Of a stretch of DNA of 46,619 nucleotides, positions 22,841-31,514 are shown one piece after another. Every line of letters begins with the position of its first letter. Positions within the stretch are counted from its first letter, which is position 1. The translations under genes and the position numbers were made by a program. The stretch lies in assembly GCA_947624435.1 (NCBI GenBank), contig CANQKE010000018.1, positions 1 through 46,619 on the forward strand, read 5' to 3'. This DNA is from an uncultured Ruminiclostridium sp. (GTDB lineage Bacteria > Bacillota > Clostridia > Oscillospirales > Ruminococcaceae). The notes beneath the pieces are model-generated. The model was given only the letters and a program-made list of their open reading frames with translations, had not been told where the DNA came from and searched no databases.

Positions 22841-25483
22841 TCATTTCAGCTTTTCTATAGAAATAAGTATTTTTTCCATCTTTTCCTGCGCCTTTGCAAG
22901 CTTGTTACGCTCGTTTTCTATCTGAGCGGCGGGCGCTTTTGCAAGAAATCCGGGATTATTCAGCTTTCCGGATAAGAAGCTGATGTCCTTTTCGGCCGCT
23001 GCGCGCTCTTTTTCCAGCCTTGCAAGCTCCCTTTGCTTATCTATAAGCTCTCCGGTAGGAATAAACAGTCTTGCCGCGTCGGTGACCAGCGTTATACTGT
23101 CGCCGTTGTCCTCCGCCTTAGCTGTTACCGTAAATTCTCCGATTCCCGCCAGCTTTTCAAAGAACGGCTCTGCACTTTTGAAAAGCTCGGTATATGAAGT
23201 TTCCGCCACCAGTGATATCTTCCTTGACGGGGGAACGTTAAGCTCGCTGCGCTGTGCTCTTATCGCGCCTATCGCGTCTACTATCTTTCCGAAAGAATCC
23301 TGCTCGGCGGGGAAATCCAGTTCGTCGCTTGCCTGCGGCCAATCGGATATCATTATGCTTTCCCGATTGCCGTCGCCGCTTATCGGCATGGACTGCCATA
23401 TCTCCTCGGTTATAAACGGCATGAACGGGTGCAGCAGCTTAAGCATTCCCTGCATGATGTATACCAGCACGTTCTGAGCGGCGCGCGCGGTCTCTCCTCC
23501 CTGTGCTATCCTCGGTTTAGTAAGCTCTATATACCAGTCGCAGTAGATGTCGCGTATAAAGTCGCATATATTCTGCACCGCGATACCCAGCTCATAGCTC
23601 TCAAGATTCGACGTTACCGTCTTTATAAGCCCGTTATAAAGCGACAATACCCACTTATCCTCTATCGGAAGATCGTCGGGCAATACCGCTCCGGTCATCT
23701 CCTCCGGAAGATTCATAAGTATATAACGCGACGCGTTCCACAGCTTATTTGCAAAGTTGCGGGAATTTGTGACCTTGGTCTCGGTCCAGCGCATATCATT
23801 GCCCGGAGCGTTTCCGGTCACCAGCGTGAGCCTCAGCGCGTCCGCGCCGAACCGGTCGATTATATCCAGCGGGTCAACGCCGTTACCGAGGGATTTGGAC
23901 ATTTTTCTGCCCTGCTCATCCCTCACAAGACCGTGGATAAGCACGTCGGAAAACGGCTTTTTGCCGGTATGCTCCAGTCCCGAGAATATCATTCTCGATA
24001 CCCAGAAGGTGATTATATCATATCCTGTCACCAGTGCGGAGGTGGGATAGAAATACTCGAAGTCCTCCGTCTTGTCCGGCCAGCCCAGCGTCGAAAACGG
24101 CCAGAGCGCCGAGCTGAACCAGGTATCCAGCGTGTCCTCGTCCTGTACCATTTTACCGCCGCACTTAGGACACTTGTCTATGCCGTCAAGCGTTATCTCG
24201 GTATGACCGCATTCCTTATTCTGACAGTAGTACGCGGGTATGCGGTGTCCCCACCATATCTGACGGGAGATACACCAGTCGCGGATATTCTCCATCCATA
24301 CAAAATAGCTGTTTTCAAAACGCTGCGGGATAAATCTCAGCTCGCCGCTTTTTACCACGTCTATCGCGGGCTTTGCAAGCTCTTTCATTCTTACGAACCA
24401 TTGTAAAGACGCGGTAGGCTCTACGGTAGTGCCGCAGCGCTGGCAGGTGCCGACGTTGTGGCGGTGCGGCTCGACCTTTACCAAAAGGCCCTGCTCCTCA
24501 AGATCGGCTACCATGGCCTTTCTCGCCTCATATCTGTCCATTCCCGCGTATTTCCCGCCGACGCCCTCTTTAATGGTAGCGTCGTCGTTCATCATGTGTA
24601 TTATCGGCAGGTCGTGACGTCTGCCCACCTCGAAGTCGTTCGGGTCATGGGCAGGAGTTATCTTTACCACGCCGGTACCGAATTCCATATCGACGTATTC
24701 GTCGGCGATAACAGGTATTTCGCGGTCGGTGAGAGGCAGCTTTACATTTTTCCCGATAATATTCTTGTATCTCTCATCGTCGGGGTGTACCGCTATAGCG
24801 GTATCGCCGAGCAAGGTCTCGGGACGGGTGGTAGCTATCTCCACCGCGCCGCTGCCGTCGGACAGCGGGTAGTTTATATGCCAGAAAAACCCGTCCTGCT
24901 CCTCATATTCCGTTTCAATATCGGAAATGGAGGTCTTGCAGTTGGGACACCAGTTTATTATCCTCTCTCCGCGGTAGATAAGCCCTTTTTCGTAAAGGTC
25001 GATAAACACCTTCTGCACCGCTCTTGAGCAGCCCTCGTCCATGGTAAAGCGGTCACGGCTCCAGTCGCAGGAGGTACCCATTCTGCGCTGCTGTTCCTTT
25101 ATACGTCCGCCGTATTTATCGTTCCACGCCCAAGCGCGCTCCATAAAGCCGTCTCGTCCGAGATCGTACTTTGTCAGCCCCTCTTCTTTCATGGCGGAAA
25201 CTATTTTCGCCTCGGTAGCAAGCGCGGCATGGTCGGTACCCGGCAGCCAAAGCGCGCAGTACCCCTGCATTCTCTTAAAGCGTATAAGTATATCCTGAAG
25301 CGTGCAGTCCAGCGCATGCCCCATGTGAAGCTGACCGGTTATGTTCGGCGGGGGCATTACTATCGTGTACGGCTTTTTCTTTTGATCTATCTCGGCGCGG
25401 AAGTATTTTTTCTCCTCCCACTCATGGTATATCCTGTCCTCAAATTCCTTTGGGGAATAGGTTTTCGCAAGCTCTTTCTTCAT
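22841..25483 (-). CDS. valS: Valyl-tRNA synthetase
   Basis: 880 aa class I aminoacyl-tRNA synthetase charging tRNA-Val. The HIGH motif is HMGH (53-56) after PPPNITGQL, and KMSKS is at 527-531. An editing domain (about 190-345) contains the ATTRPETLLGDTAI stretch. A zinc-knuckle pair has Cys 420/425 and 438/441, and a C-terminal coiled coil (about 815-880) is rich in E, K and A, as in bacterial ValS. It is the last gene of a minus-strand run starting at DUF1858. Only 33 nt separate it from the gene upstream, leaving no room for a T-box leader. Confidence 0.97.
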   Translation of the reverse strand: MKKELAKTYSPKEFEDRIYHEWEEKKYFRAEIDQKKKPYTIVMPPPNITGQLHMGHALDCTLQDILIRFKRMQGYCALWLPGTDHAALATEAKIVSAMKEEGLTKYDLGRDGFMERAWAWNDKYGGRIKEQQRRMGTSCDWSRDRFTMDEGCSRAVQKVFIDLYEKGLIYRGERIINWCPNCKTSISDIETEYEEQDGFFWHINYPLSDGSGAVEIATTRPETLLGDTAIAVHPDDERYKNIIGKNVKLPLTDREIPVIADEYVDMEFGTGVVKITPAHDPNDFEVGRRHDLPIIHMMNDDATIKEGVGGKYAGMDRYEARKAMVADLEEQGLLVKVEPHRHNVGTCQRCGTTVEPTASLQWFVRMKELAKPAIDVVKSGELRFIPQRFENSYFVWMENIRDWCISRQIWWGHRIPAYYCQNKECGHTEITLDGIDKCPKCGGKMVQDEDTLDTWFSSALWPFSTLGWPDKTEDFEYFYPTSALVTGYDIITFWVSRMIFSGLEHTGKKPFSDVLIHGLVRDEQGRKMSKSLGNGVDPLDIIDRFGADALRLTLVTGNAPGNDMRWTETKVTNSRNFANKLWNASRYILMNLPEEMTGAVLPDDLPIEDKWVLSLYNGLIKTVTSNLESYELGIAVQNICDFIRDIYCDWYIELTKPRIAQGGETARAAQNVLVYIMQGMLKLLHPFMPFITEEIWQSMPISGDGNRESIMISDWPQASDELDFPAEQDSFGKIVDAIGAIRAQRSELNVPPSRKISLVAETSYTELFKSAEPFFEKLAGIGEFTVTAKAEDNGDSITLVTDAARLFIPTGELIDKQRELARLEKERAAAEKDISFLSGKLNNPGFLAKAPAAQIENERNKLAKAQEKMEKILISIEKLK

Positions 25484-25516
25484 ATATTTTTGTATGCTCC
25501 TTTCTGTTTTCCGCTG

Positions 25517-27274
25517 TCAAAGCTCGGCGCGAAGATAAAGCTCCTCGTCCGGCTCCGCCAGCACGGTGCGGTTATTGGTAAATATCACCATTCCCGGCTT
25601 TGCTCCGCCGGACTTTTTTACAAATTTCACGCGGGTGTAATCCACCGGCACTTTGCTGCTTTCCCGCCCTTTCGAGCAGTACGCCGCAAGAGAAGCCGCC
25701 TGCTCTATCGCGTTATCGGACACCTCGCCGCCCTTTGCCTTTATTATCACATGAGAACCGGGGATATCCTTGGTATGCAGCCACATGTCGTCCGCGTGCG
25801 CGGTTTTGAGCGTAAGCCGGTCGTTTTGCAGGTTGTTCCTGCCTATATAAACGTCATAGCCGTCGTCGGTGACAAAATGTATCGGTGGCTTGGGCTTTAA
25901 CGAAGCGGACTTTTTCTCCTGACCGCCGCGCAGATAGCCGCCCTGCCGCAGCTCCTCGCGTATCTCGCTTATCTCCGAATCCGAGCCTGCCCGCGCCGCC
26001 GCATCGAACACGCTCTCGATATAGGTAAGCTCTTTCTCTCCGTCGGAAATAAGGCGGGTGAGCATTTTCTCGGCGGTCTCCATACGCCGGTACTGCGCAT
26101 AGTATTTCTGCGCGTTCTGCGACGGAGAAAGTGCCGGATCAAGCTCTATCGTCTTTGTTCCGCCGTTTATATAATCCTCCGCGACAAGCTGAGTTTCTCC
26201 CTTGTTCATGCGGTAGATGTTAGCGCTGATAAGGTCGCCGCAGACTCGAAATTCCTCCCTTTGCAGACAGCCCTCCAGCTCCTGCCGCTGAAGCTGAAGC
26301 TTTCGGGATATGCGTTCGCAGGAATTGAGCAGCGTTTTTAGTAACGCCGCGCTGCGCTGCTTTACCCGCTCGTTTTCGCTGCGCGTGCCGTAAAAGGTAT
26401 CCAGCAGCGTATTAGCGTCCGGCATAGGCACGCTGATAAGCCCCGCGCCGTACTGCTCTATCGGCATAAAGCAAAAATCCTTATACGCGCCGCCGGGGGT
26501 CTTTAGGATATTATACCCGCCGCCGTCAAGATACCCGCGCGCCTTTTTTATAAAGAACATCAGCCTGTCAAAGCGGTCATTATCCAGACTGTCGCTCACC
26601 GCATCTATGTCGCGGCAAGCGTAATGGCAGCATTCTCTTGCAAACAGCGGGCTTACTCCCTCAAAACGGCTTACTATCAGCTTGGAAAGCCGCACGCCGC
26701 TTACACAAAGCTCCTGCCTTACCTGCTGCGCCGTGCAGCTTAAAAGGCTCAGCCGCGTTTTATCCCTCGGCGGAGACTCGTATATTATCCCCGGCAGTAT
26801 CCGTCTTACCGAGGATACCTCGTCGGTGACCCGCCGCAGGCTGTCTATAACACGGTATTCCTCCCCGCACTTTGACATAAGTATTATATTTGAATATCTT
26901 CCCATAAGCTCCACGGTAAGCCGATTTTCCACCGTATCGCCTATCTCGTTTACACACTCAAAGTCGAAATTTACCACGCGCTCCAGTCCGTCCTGCGATA
27001 TGTTTATAAGCCTGCCGGAGCTTAAATGCTTTCTCAGCAGCATGCAAAACATCGGGGGAGCGGCGGGATTCTCCGCTCTTCTTTCTAAAACGTATATCCC
27101 CGCCCGGTCGGACGCCGCGCTGAGCATTATCCTCACCGCTCTGCCCGCGCCGCGAAGCGCTAACACCACCTCGTCGTGCGAGGGCTGGTATATTTTATCC
27201 ACTCTGCCGCCAATAAGCCGCATATCGGACAATTCTTTTACTATACAATGCAAAAATGCGCCGTCAAGCGGCAT
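25517..27274 (-). CDS. rqcH: NFACT-family ribosome quality control protein (RqcH / FbpA-like)
   Basis: 585 aa. Bacterial RqcH binds stalled 50S subunits with peptidyl-tRNA and directs alanine tailing of the nascent chain. The NFACT-N domain (about 1-215) includes PPMFCMLLRKHL (73-84) and ELMGRYSNI (122-130). A helix-hairpin-helix/coiled-coil middle follows at about 280-430, and the NFACT-R domain (about 455-585) contains DDMWLHTKDIPGSHV. The DR pair important for tRNA/ribosome work in Bacillus RqcH appears as ER (E98-R99), a conservative change. It was formerly annotated as fibronectin-binding protein. GGAGGG precedes the ATG. Confidence 0.92.
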   Translation of the reverse strand: MPLDGAFLHCIVKELSDMRLIGGRVDKIYQPSHDEVVLALRGAGRAVRIMLSAASDRAGIYVLERRAENPAAPPMFCMLLRKHLSSGRLINISQDGLERVVNFDFECVNEIGDTVENRLTVELMGRYSNIILMSKCGEEYRVIDSLRRVTDEVSSVRRILPGIIYESPPRDKTRLSLLSCTAQQVRQELCVSGVRLSKLIVSRFEGVSPLFARECCHYACRDIDAVSDSLDNDRFDRLMFFIKKARGYLDGGGYNILKTPGGAYKDFCFMPIEQYGAGLISVPMPDANTLLDTFYGTRSENERVKQRSAALLKTLLNSCERISRKLQLQRQELEGCLQREEFRVCGDLISANIYRMNKGETQLVAEDYINGGTKTIELDPALSPSQNAQKYYAQYRRMETAEKMLTRLISDGEKELTYIESVFDAAARAGSDSEISEIREELRQGGYLRGGQEKKSASLKPKPPIHFVTDDGYDVYIGRNNLQNDRLTLKTAHADDMWLHTKDIPGSHVIIKAKGGEVSDNAIEQAASLAAYCSKGRESSKVPVDYTRVKFVKKSGGAKPGMVIFTNNRTVLAEPDEELYLRAEL

Positions 27275-27316
27275 AGCTTATCCCTCCCTGCGGCATTTAA
27301 TAAGCAGTTGCTTTAC

Positions 27317-28090
27317 TTATAAGACATAACTGCACGGGTCGGCGCTGTTTTCCGCCTTGAATATCTCCATGCCGGGAAATTTACGGCAAAGTATACCCAA
27401 AAGATGATCACACAGTATGTTCTCGGTGTGAAAATGTCCCGCGTCGATCATGCAAAACCCGCAGTTTTGCGCGTCTATCCAGATATCGTGCTTTACGTCG
27501 CCGGTTATCAATGCGTCGCAGCCCAGCGCCAAAGCCCTCTTCAGATTGTTTGCGCCCGCGCCGGAGCATAACCCCACGCGGCTTATCGGCTTTTCGGTAT
27601 CGATAAAGCGCACTACAGTACAGCCGAACACGTCCTTGCAGCTTTCCGCAAGGGCGCGCGCCGTGGTAGGTATCGGCAATTCGCACACCTTTCCGTATCC
27701 CTTGCCGTCGGGGAACACCGGTTCAAGCACCGTATTTGACTTTTCAAAATCCAAAAGCTCTATCATAAGGTCGGTAACGCCGTTTTCGGTAATATCGGCG
27801 TTAGTGTGCGCGCATATCGCGCTGATGTGATTTTCTATAAGCCTGTAGACCGGCTCGCCGGGGTGCAGTTCTTTTAAGGCGTTGAATATCACCGGGTGGT
27901 GGGAAATGATAAGGTTCGCGCCGTGCTTTATCGCCTCATCTATCACATTGTTGGTTATATCAAGGCATAAGCACACCGCCGTGACTTCCTCGTCCATATC
28001 CCCGACGTTCAGCCCGCAGTTATCAAAATCCCCGCACCTGTCGAACGGGGCGTATTCGTTTATAAACGAGAAAAAATCTCTTACTTTCAT
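27317..28090 (-). CDS. Nif3-like dinuclear metal-centre protein (GTP cyclohydrolase 1 type 2 homologue)
   Basis: 257 aa with the Nif3/YqfO metal-binding residues H64 and H65 in IISHHPVIFN, a further His in CAHTNADI and the C-terminal DAGHFHTE. It lacks the PII-like insertion found in the longer (about 370 aa) Bacillus YqfO, so it is the short form. The biochemical role of the family is uncertain despite the GTP cyclohydrolase label. It lies just after trmK, an arrangement common in Firmicutes that supports both calls. Confidence 0.93.
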   Translation of the reverse strand: MKVRDFFSFINEYAPFDRCGDFDNCGLNVGDMDEEVTAVCLCLDITNNVIDEAIKHGANLIISHHPVIFNALKELHPGEPVYRLIENHISAICAHTNADITENGVTDLMIELLDFEKSNTVLEPVFPDGKGYGKVCELPIPTTARALAESCKDVFGCTVVRFIDTEKPISRVGLCSGAGANNLKRALALGCDALITGDVKHDIWIDAQNCGFCMIDAGHFHTENILCDHLLGILCRKFPGMEIFKAENSADPCSYVL

Positions 28091-28093
28091 AGT

Positions 28094-28753
28094 TCAGACC
28101 TTTCGTATCTGCTCTAAAAGCGCTTTCAGCCGCGCCGATCGTTCCGGCTCGGAATTTGCGCAGCCGTCAGCCGCCCTTTCCAGCGTATCGGCAAGCCTTT
28201 TCAGATATTCCTTATCTTCAAGCTTTCCAGTGTAAGCGAAAAGCTCGTCTATCTCTTTGATCTTTCCGGTATAAGCGGCGTACATTATCACATAATACCT
28301 GCCGTCCTCGCAAACCGTCTGCTCGCTAAGCAGTTCAAAGCCTATTTTGTACAGCGTGCGCCTGAGCACCTCCGCTCGGCTCATCGGCTGCAAAATAAGA
28401 CGGGTATCGGCATTAAAAAAAATACACTCCGACAGTATGCGGGAAATAAGCTCTCCGCCCATACCCGCTATAACGATATCCTCCGCGTAAGCTATGTTTT
28501 TAAGCCCGTCGGACAAAACTAACTCTATACCGCTTTCGGCATGGTATTTTTTTATATTCTCCCTTGCCGCGTCAAGCGGACCTTTTCTAACGTCCGACGC
28601 TATCAGCCGCCGCGCTCCTTTAGAAAAAAGATAGCAGGGCAGCAACGCGTGATCCGTTCCGACGTCGCATATTATCCTGTCTTTGCGCACTAATGCGGCA
28701 GCCGCCGCAAGCCTCGGCGTGAGCCTTACGGCGGGCGCTTCGCATTTTGTCAC
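28094..28753 (-). CDS. trmK: tRNA (adenine(22)-N(1))-methyltransferase TrmK
   Basis: 219 aa class I SAM-dependent methyltransferase that makes m1A22 in bacterial tRNAs. Motif I is CDVGTDHALLP (residues 29-39), AGMGGELI is present near 95, and QPMSRAEVLRRTL and GRYYVIMYA are also family traits. The start is GTG 28753, overlapping the upstream stop as GTGA. The trmK-nif3 pair is conserved in Firmicutes. Confidence 0.93.
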   Translation of the reverse strand: MTKCEAPAVRLTPRLAAAAALVRKDRIICDVGTDHALLPCYLFSKGARRLIASDVRKGPLDAARENIKKYHAESGIELVLSDGLKNIAYAEDIVIAGMGGELISRILSECIFFNADTRLILQPMSRAEVLRRTLYKIGFELLSEQTVCEDGRYYVIMYAAYTGKIKEIDELFAYTGKLEDKEYLKRLADTLERAADGCANSEPERSARLKALLEQIRKV

Positions 28754-28950
28754 TGCGCTATTGCCTCGTTGAGCTTTTTTACAAACTCGTCGGCGTCAGC
28801 GCCGTGTACCATGCACGCTTCGGCGATGGTCTCTCCGCGTGAAGCGGGGCAGCCTAAGCAGTGCATGCCGAGCTCAAGAAACAGCGGCGCGGTCTTTTCC
28901 GCATTTTCGTCCAGAATATCACCGATAACGGTATCCTTCGTAACAGTCAT
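28750..28950 (-). CDS. DUF1858 family protein (small redox-disulfide domain)
   Basis: 66 aa from ATG 28950, with AAAGGAAG about 6 nt upstream. The ORF extends further but that part lacks a ribosome site. It matches the DUF1858 pattern: TVTKDTVIGDIL, then GMHCLGCPAS with a CxxC pair C31/C34, then GETIAEACMVHG. The family is found alone or fused to hybrid-cluster-type proteins, and a redox role is guessed from the CxxC. It is the first gene of the trmK operon and overlaps trmK by 4 bp. Confidence 0.88.
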   Translation of the reverse strand: MTVTKDTVIGDILDENAEKTAPLFLELGMHCLGCPASRGETIAEACMVHGADADEFVKKLNEAIAQ

Positions 28951-29001
28951 TTTTTTCTTCCTTTCTTGATTATCGCGTGTTTGTCCGCGCGATATATAGT
29001 T

Positions 29002-29030
29002 ATTATACACCATCATAATAAAAATTACAA
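29002..29030 (-). promoter_or_regulatory. Promoter of the DUF1858-trmK-nif3-rqcH-valS operon
   Basis: On the minus strand, -35 TTGTAA (29025-29030) and -10 TATAAT (29002-29007) are 17 bp apart. The leader contains a small stem, TATCGCG (28971-28977) with CGCGATA (28988-28994), just before the ribosome site. Confidence 0.75.
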
Positions 29031-29054
29031 TAGCGAATTATCCAAAAACAACAG

Positions 29055-30134
29055 TCACCAGGTCTTTACGATAGTGCCGCCGCCTACCACCATATCGCCG
29101 TCATACAGCACCACCGACTGACCTTTTGTCACCGCGCGCTGCGGCTCGTCAAACTCCACTGAAAGCGTATCTTCGTCAAGCTGTACCGCGGTGGCGGGCT
29201 GCTCTTTCTGGCGGTATCTCACCTTTGCCGTTACCGAAATTTTGCCGTCCAGCCTATCCGCCGAAATTATATTTATATCCTTTGCTATAAGATTTTTTGT
29301 GTAAAGCCCCTCGCTTGGCGAAAGGGTGACGGTGTTGTTTATCGTATCTACATTGCTTACATACATCGGTTTATCAAAGGACAGTCCCAGTCCTCTGCGC
29401 TGCCCTATCGTGTAGCGTATCACGCCGTTATGCCTGCCTAAGACTTTTCCGTCGTCGGACAGGATATCCCCCGGCGGGTATTTTTTGCCGGTCGTCCGCT
29501 CGATAAATCCGGCATAATCGCCGTCCGGCACAAAGCATATATCCTGACTGTCCCGCTTTTTCGCGTTGACAAAGCCCTCGCTTTCGGCTATACCGCGAAC
29601 CTCGGATTTGGACAGCCCGCCCAGCGGGAACTGCACATGCATAAGCTGCTCCTGCGTTAAGGAATACAGCACATAGCTTTGATCTTTAGAGGCGTCCGCG
29701 GCTTTTTTTAACAGCCATCTGCCGCTTTCCTCATTAAACTCCGTCCTTACATAATGTCCGGTAACGACGTATTTACAATCCAGTTCTTTCGCCCGCAAAA
29801 AAAGCTTGTCAAATTTCAAAAACCGGTTGCAGTCTATGCAGGGGTTAGGAGTCATGCCGTTTTCGTAAGCATTAATGAATCGGTCTATAACGTCCTGCTT
29901 GAACCTGTCGGAAAAATTAAACACATAGTACGGTATTCCCAGCTTATACGCGACGCTGCGCGCGTCCTCAACGTCCTCTAACGAGCAGCAGGGGCGCTCT
30001 TTCTCTACGCCTATATTTTCGTTATCAAATAGTTTCATGGTAGCGCCTATGCAGTCATAGCCGCGCCGCTTCATTAAAAACGCCGCGACGGAGGAATCCA
30101 CTCCGCCGCTCATCGCTATCAGTGCCTTTTCCAT
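29055..30134 (-). CDS. mnmA: tRNA-specific 2-thiouridylase MnmA
   Basis: 359 aa. It adds sulfur to U34 of tRNA-Lys, -Glu and -Gln. The PP-loop SGGVDSS is at 9-15. The catalytic cysteines are C99 in NPCIDC and C200 in DSQDICF, and RYTIGQRRGLG lies in the central domain. The C-terminal beta-barrel ends in GDMVVGGGTI. ATG 30134 follows the nadA stop by 2 nt and matches the family N-terminus. The upstream in-frame extension lies inside nadA. Translation is probably coupled to nadA. Confidence 0.95.
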   Translation of the reverse strand: MEKALIAMSGGVDSSVAAFLMKRRGYDCIGATMKLFDNENIGVEKERPCCSLEDVEDARSVAYKLGIPYYVFNFSDRFKQDVIDRFINAYENGMTPNPCIDCNRFLKFDKLFLRAKELDCKYVVTGHYVRTEFNEESGRWLLKKAADASKDQSYVLYSLTQEQLMHVQFPLGGLSKSEVRGIAESEGFVNAKKRDSQDICFVPDGDYAGFIERTTGKKYPPGDILSDDGKVLGRHNGVIRYTIGQRRGLGLSFDKPMYVSNVDTINNTVTLSPSEGLYTKNLIAKDINIISADRLDGKISVTAKVRYRQKEQPATAVQLDEDTLSVEFDEPQRAVTKGQSVVLYDGDMVVGGGTIVKTW

Positions 30135-30136
30135 GA

Positions 30137-31051
30137 TCAGCCCAGTTCTATCATGCGGTCGATACATACCCGCGCTTTACGCATGGTATCCTCGTCCAGC
30201 TGTATCTCCTCGCCGCCGTCGCCGCATACCGCATGATATACGTCCGCAAGCGAGGTAGCTTTCATATTCGGGCAGATAAGCTCCTTTGACAATGCGTAAA
30301 ACCGCTTATCGGGGCAGATATACGAAAGGTGCTGTCCTATCGCTATCTCGGTGCCTATTATAAATTCCTTTGCGTCGGACTCCTCGGCAAATTTCATTAT
30401 AGCGGAGGTAGAACCTACAAAGTCCGCGTGCTTTACGACATCCGGCACACATTCCGGATGTACTAGCAGCAAAGCGCCCGGGTGAGCGTTTTTCGCGGCT
30501 ACAGCCTGCTTTTCGGTGATCCTCGCATGTATCGGGCAGCCGCCTTGCAGCAGCTTGATATTCTTTTCGGGAAGCTGCTTTTGTACAAAGCTGCCTAAAT
30601 TGCAGTCGGGTATGAAAAGTATGTTCTTTTCCGGCAGAGCTTTCACTATCTTTACCGCCGAGGAGGAGGTGACGCATACGTCGCAGACGGTCTTAAGCTC
30701 GGTGGTGGTGTTGATATACGCCACTACCGTATAGTCGGGGTATTTTTCCTTTACGGCGGTTATCATTTCCTTGTCCATCTGTTCCGCCATGGGACAGCCG
30801 GCAACGGGATTTGCAAGCAGCACTTTCTTCTGTGGGGAAAGCAGCTTTACCGTTTCCGCCATAAAGCGCACTCCGCACATTATTACCGTGCCCTGCTCGG
30901 CCTTTTGCGCCTGCACACTAAGCTGGAAAGAGTCGCCGGTAAAGTCCGCTATCTCGGTTATCTCCCTTGTCTGATAGCTGTGCGCGAGAATACATATATC
31001 CTTTTCTTTCTTTATACGGATTATCTCCTGCTGTAATTCCTGTATGGTCAT
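30137..31051 (-). CDS. nadA: Quinolinate synthase NadA
   Basis: 304 aa. It condenses iminoaspartate with dihydroxyacetone phosphate to quinolinate in NAD synthesis, using an oxygen-sensitive [4Fe-4S] cluster. The three cluster ligands by pattern are C86 (AGCPMAE), C172 (GGCPIH) and C260 (ICPNMK). Extra Cys in CDVCVTSSSAV and HPEC are typical of the class. ATG 31051 has AAAGGA about 7 nt upstream, and the frame upstream of it has no support. nadB and nadC are not in the window. It is co-transcribed with mnmA. Confidence 0.95.
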   Translation of the reverse strand: MTIQELQQEIIRIKKEKDICILAHSYQTREITEIADFTGDSFQLSVQAQKAEQGTVIMCGVRFMAETVKLLSPQKKVLLANPVAGCPMAEQMDKEMITAVKEKYPDYTVVAYINTTTELKTVCDVCVTSSSAVKIVKALPEKNILFIPDCNLGSFVQKQLPEKNIKLLQGGCPIHARITEKQAVAAKNAHPGALLLVHPECVPDVVKHADFVGSTSAIMKFAEESDAKEFIIGTEIAIGQHLSYICPDKRFYALSKELICPNMKATSLADVYHAVCGDGGEEIQLDEDTMRKARVCIDRMIELG

Positions 31052-31092
31052 AGCTTGTCCTTTCTCCGTTAAGACTATATATTTATGACAAA

Positions 31093-31132
31093 AGTATAGC
31101 ACAAAACCCGTCCGTTGTCAATAAAACGGACG
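31093..31132 (-). promoter_or_regulatory. nadA promoter with overlapping palindrome
   Basis: On the minus strand, -35 TTGACA (31116-31121) and -10 TATACT (31093-31098) are 17 bp apart. Inverted arms CGTCCGTT (31109-31116) and AACGGACG (31125-31132), spaced by 8 bp, flank and overlap the -35. They could be an operator for a NAD-synthesis regulator. I do not recognise a known site. Confidence 0.7.
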
Positions 31133-31152
31133 TTTATAACCGCAATGTTACT

Positions 31153-31183
31153 AAAAAATCCGAAGCCCTTAACGAGCTTCGGA
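31153..31183 (-). terminator. Rho-independent terminator of the acylphosphatase gene
   Basis: TCCGAAGC (31159-31166) and GCTTCGGA (31176-31183) form a perfect 8-bp stem with a 9-nt loop. On the minus strand it is followed directly by six T (31153-31158). It lies 13 nt after the stop codon. Confidence 0.92.
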
Positions 31184-31196
31184 ATTTAATATTACG

Positions 31197-31466
31197 TTAT
31201 CTCACCTCAAAGGTGCGGTCGTTTTCTATCGGTATATCCTTTACGCTGAAATTTTCTATTCGGATATAGCTGCCTTTTTCTATCGAAAGTATCAGCTTGT
31301 CTATATCCTCCTCGCTGCCCTGAGCCTCCATTTCTACGGAGCCGTCGCTTAAGTTTTTCACCCAGCCGGTGATTCCGTACATCATCGCGGTATGATACGC
31401 GCGATAGCGAAAGCCCACGCCCTGCACCCAGCCGTAGAATATAAAATGCTTTCTTATCTTTGCCAT
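31197..31466 (-). CDS. acyP: Acylphosphatase
   Basis: 89 aa, the normal family size. It hydrolyses acyl phosphates. The signature YGWVQGVGFRYR holds the phosphate-binding loop and R20, and GWVKNLSDGSVE holds the catalytic N38. ATG 31466 is chosen because it fits the family N-terminus (MAKIRKHFIFYG) and has GGGTGA just upstream. The ORF start at 31511 would overlap the promoter at 31483-31511. Confidence 0.93.
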   Translation of the reverse strand: MAKIRKHFIFYGWVQGVGFRYRAYHTAMMYGITGWVKNLSDGSVEMEAQGSEEDIDKLILSIEKGSYIRIENFSVKDIPIENDRTFEVR

Positions 31467-31482
31467 TTTATCACCCGGATAG

Positions 31483-31511
31483 ATTTTATCACACCTTTGA
31501 AAAAATGTCAA
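31483..31511 (-). promoter_or_regulatory. Acylphosphatase promoter next to the repeat element
   Basis: On the minus strand, -35 TTGACA (31506-31511) and -10 TAAAAT (31483-31488) are 17 bp apart. The -35 is only 3 bp from the end of the palindromic element at 31515, so the element inserted right next to the promoter without breaking it. The leader is very short, about 10 nt. Confidence 0.75.
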
Positions 31512-31514
31512 TTG

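Noticed and set aside
23429-24406. Long plus-strand open frames opposite valS, and similar ones opposite guaA, addA and the peptidase
   Set aside because: They lie entirely within well-supported genes on the other strand, have no ribosome sites and give low-complexity or unfamiliar products.
25484-25516. T-box leader before valS
   Set aside because: Only 33 nt separate valS from the upstream gene, so a T-box cannot fit and valS is read from the operon.
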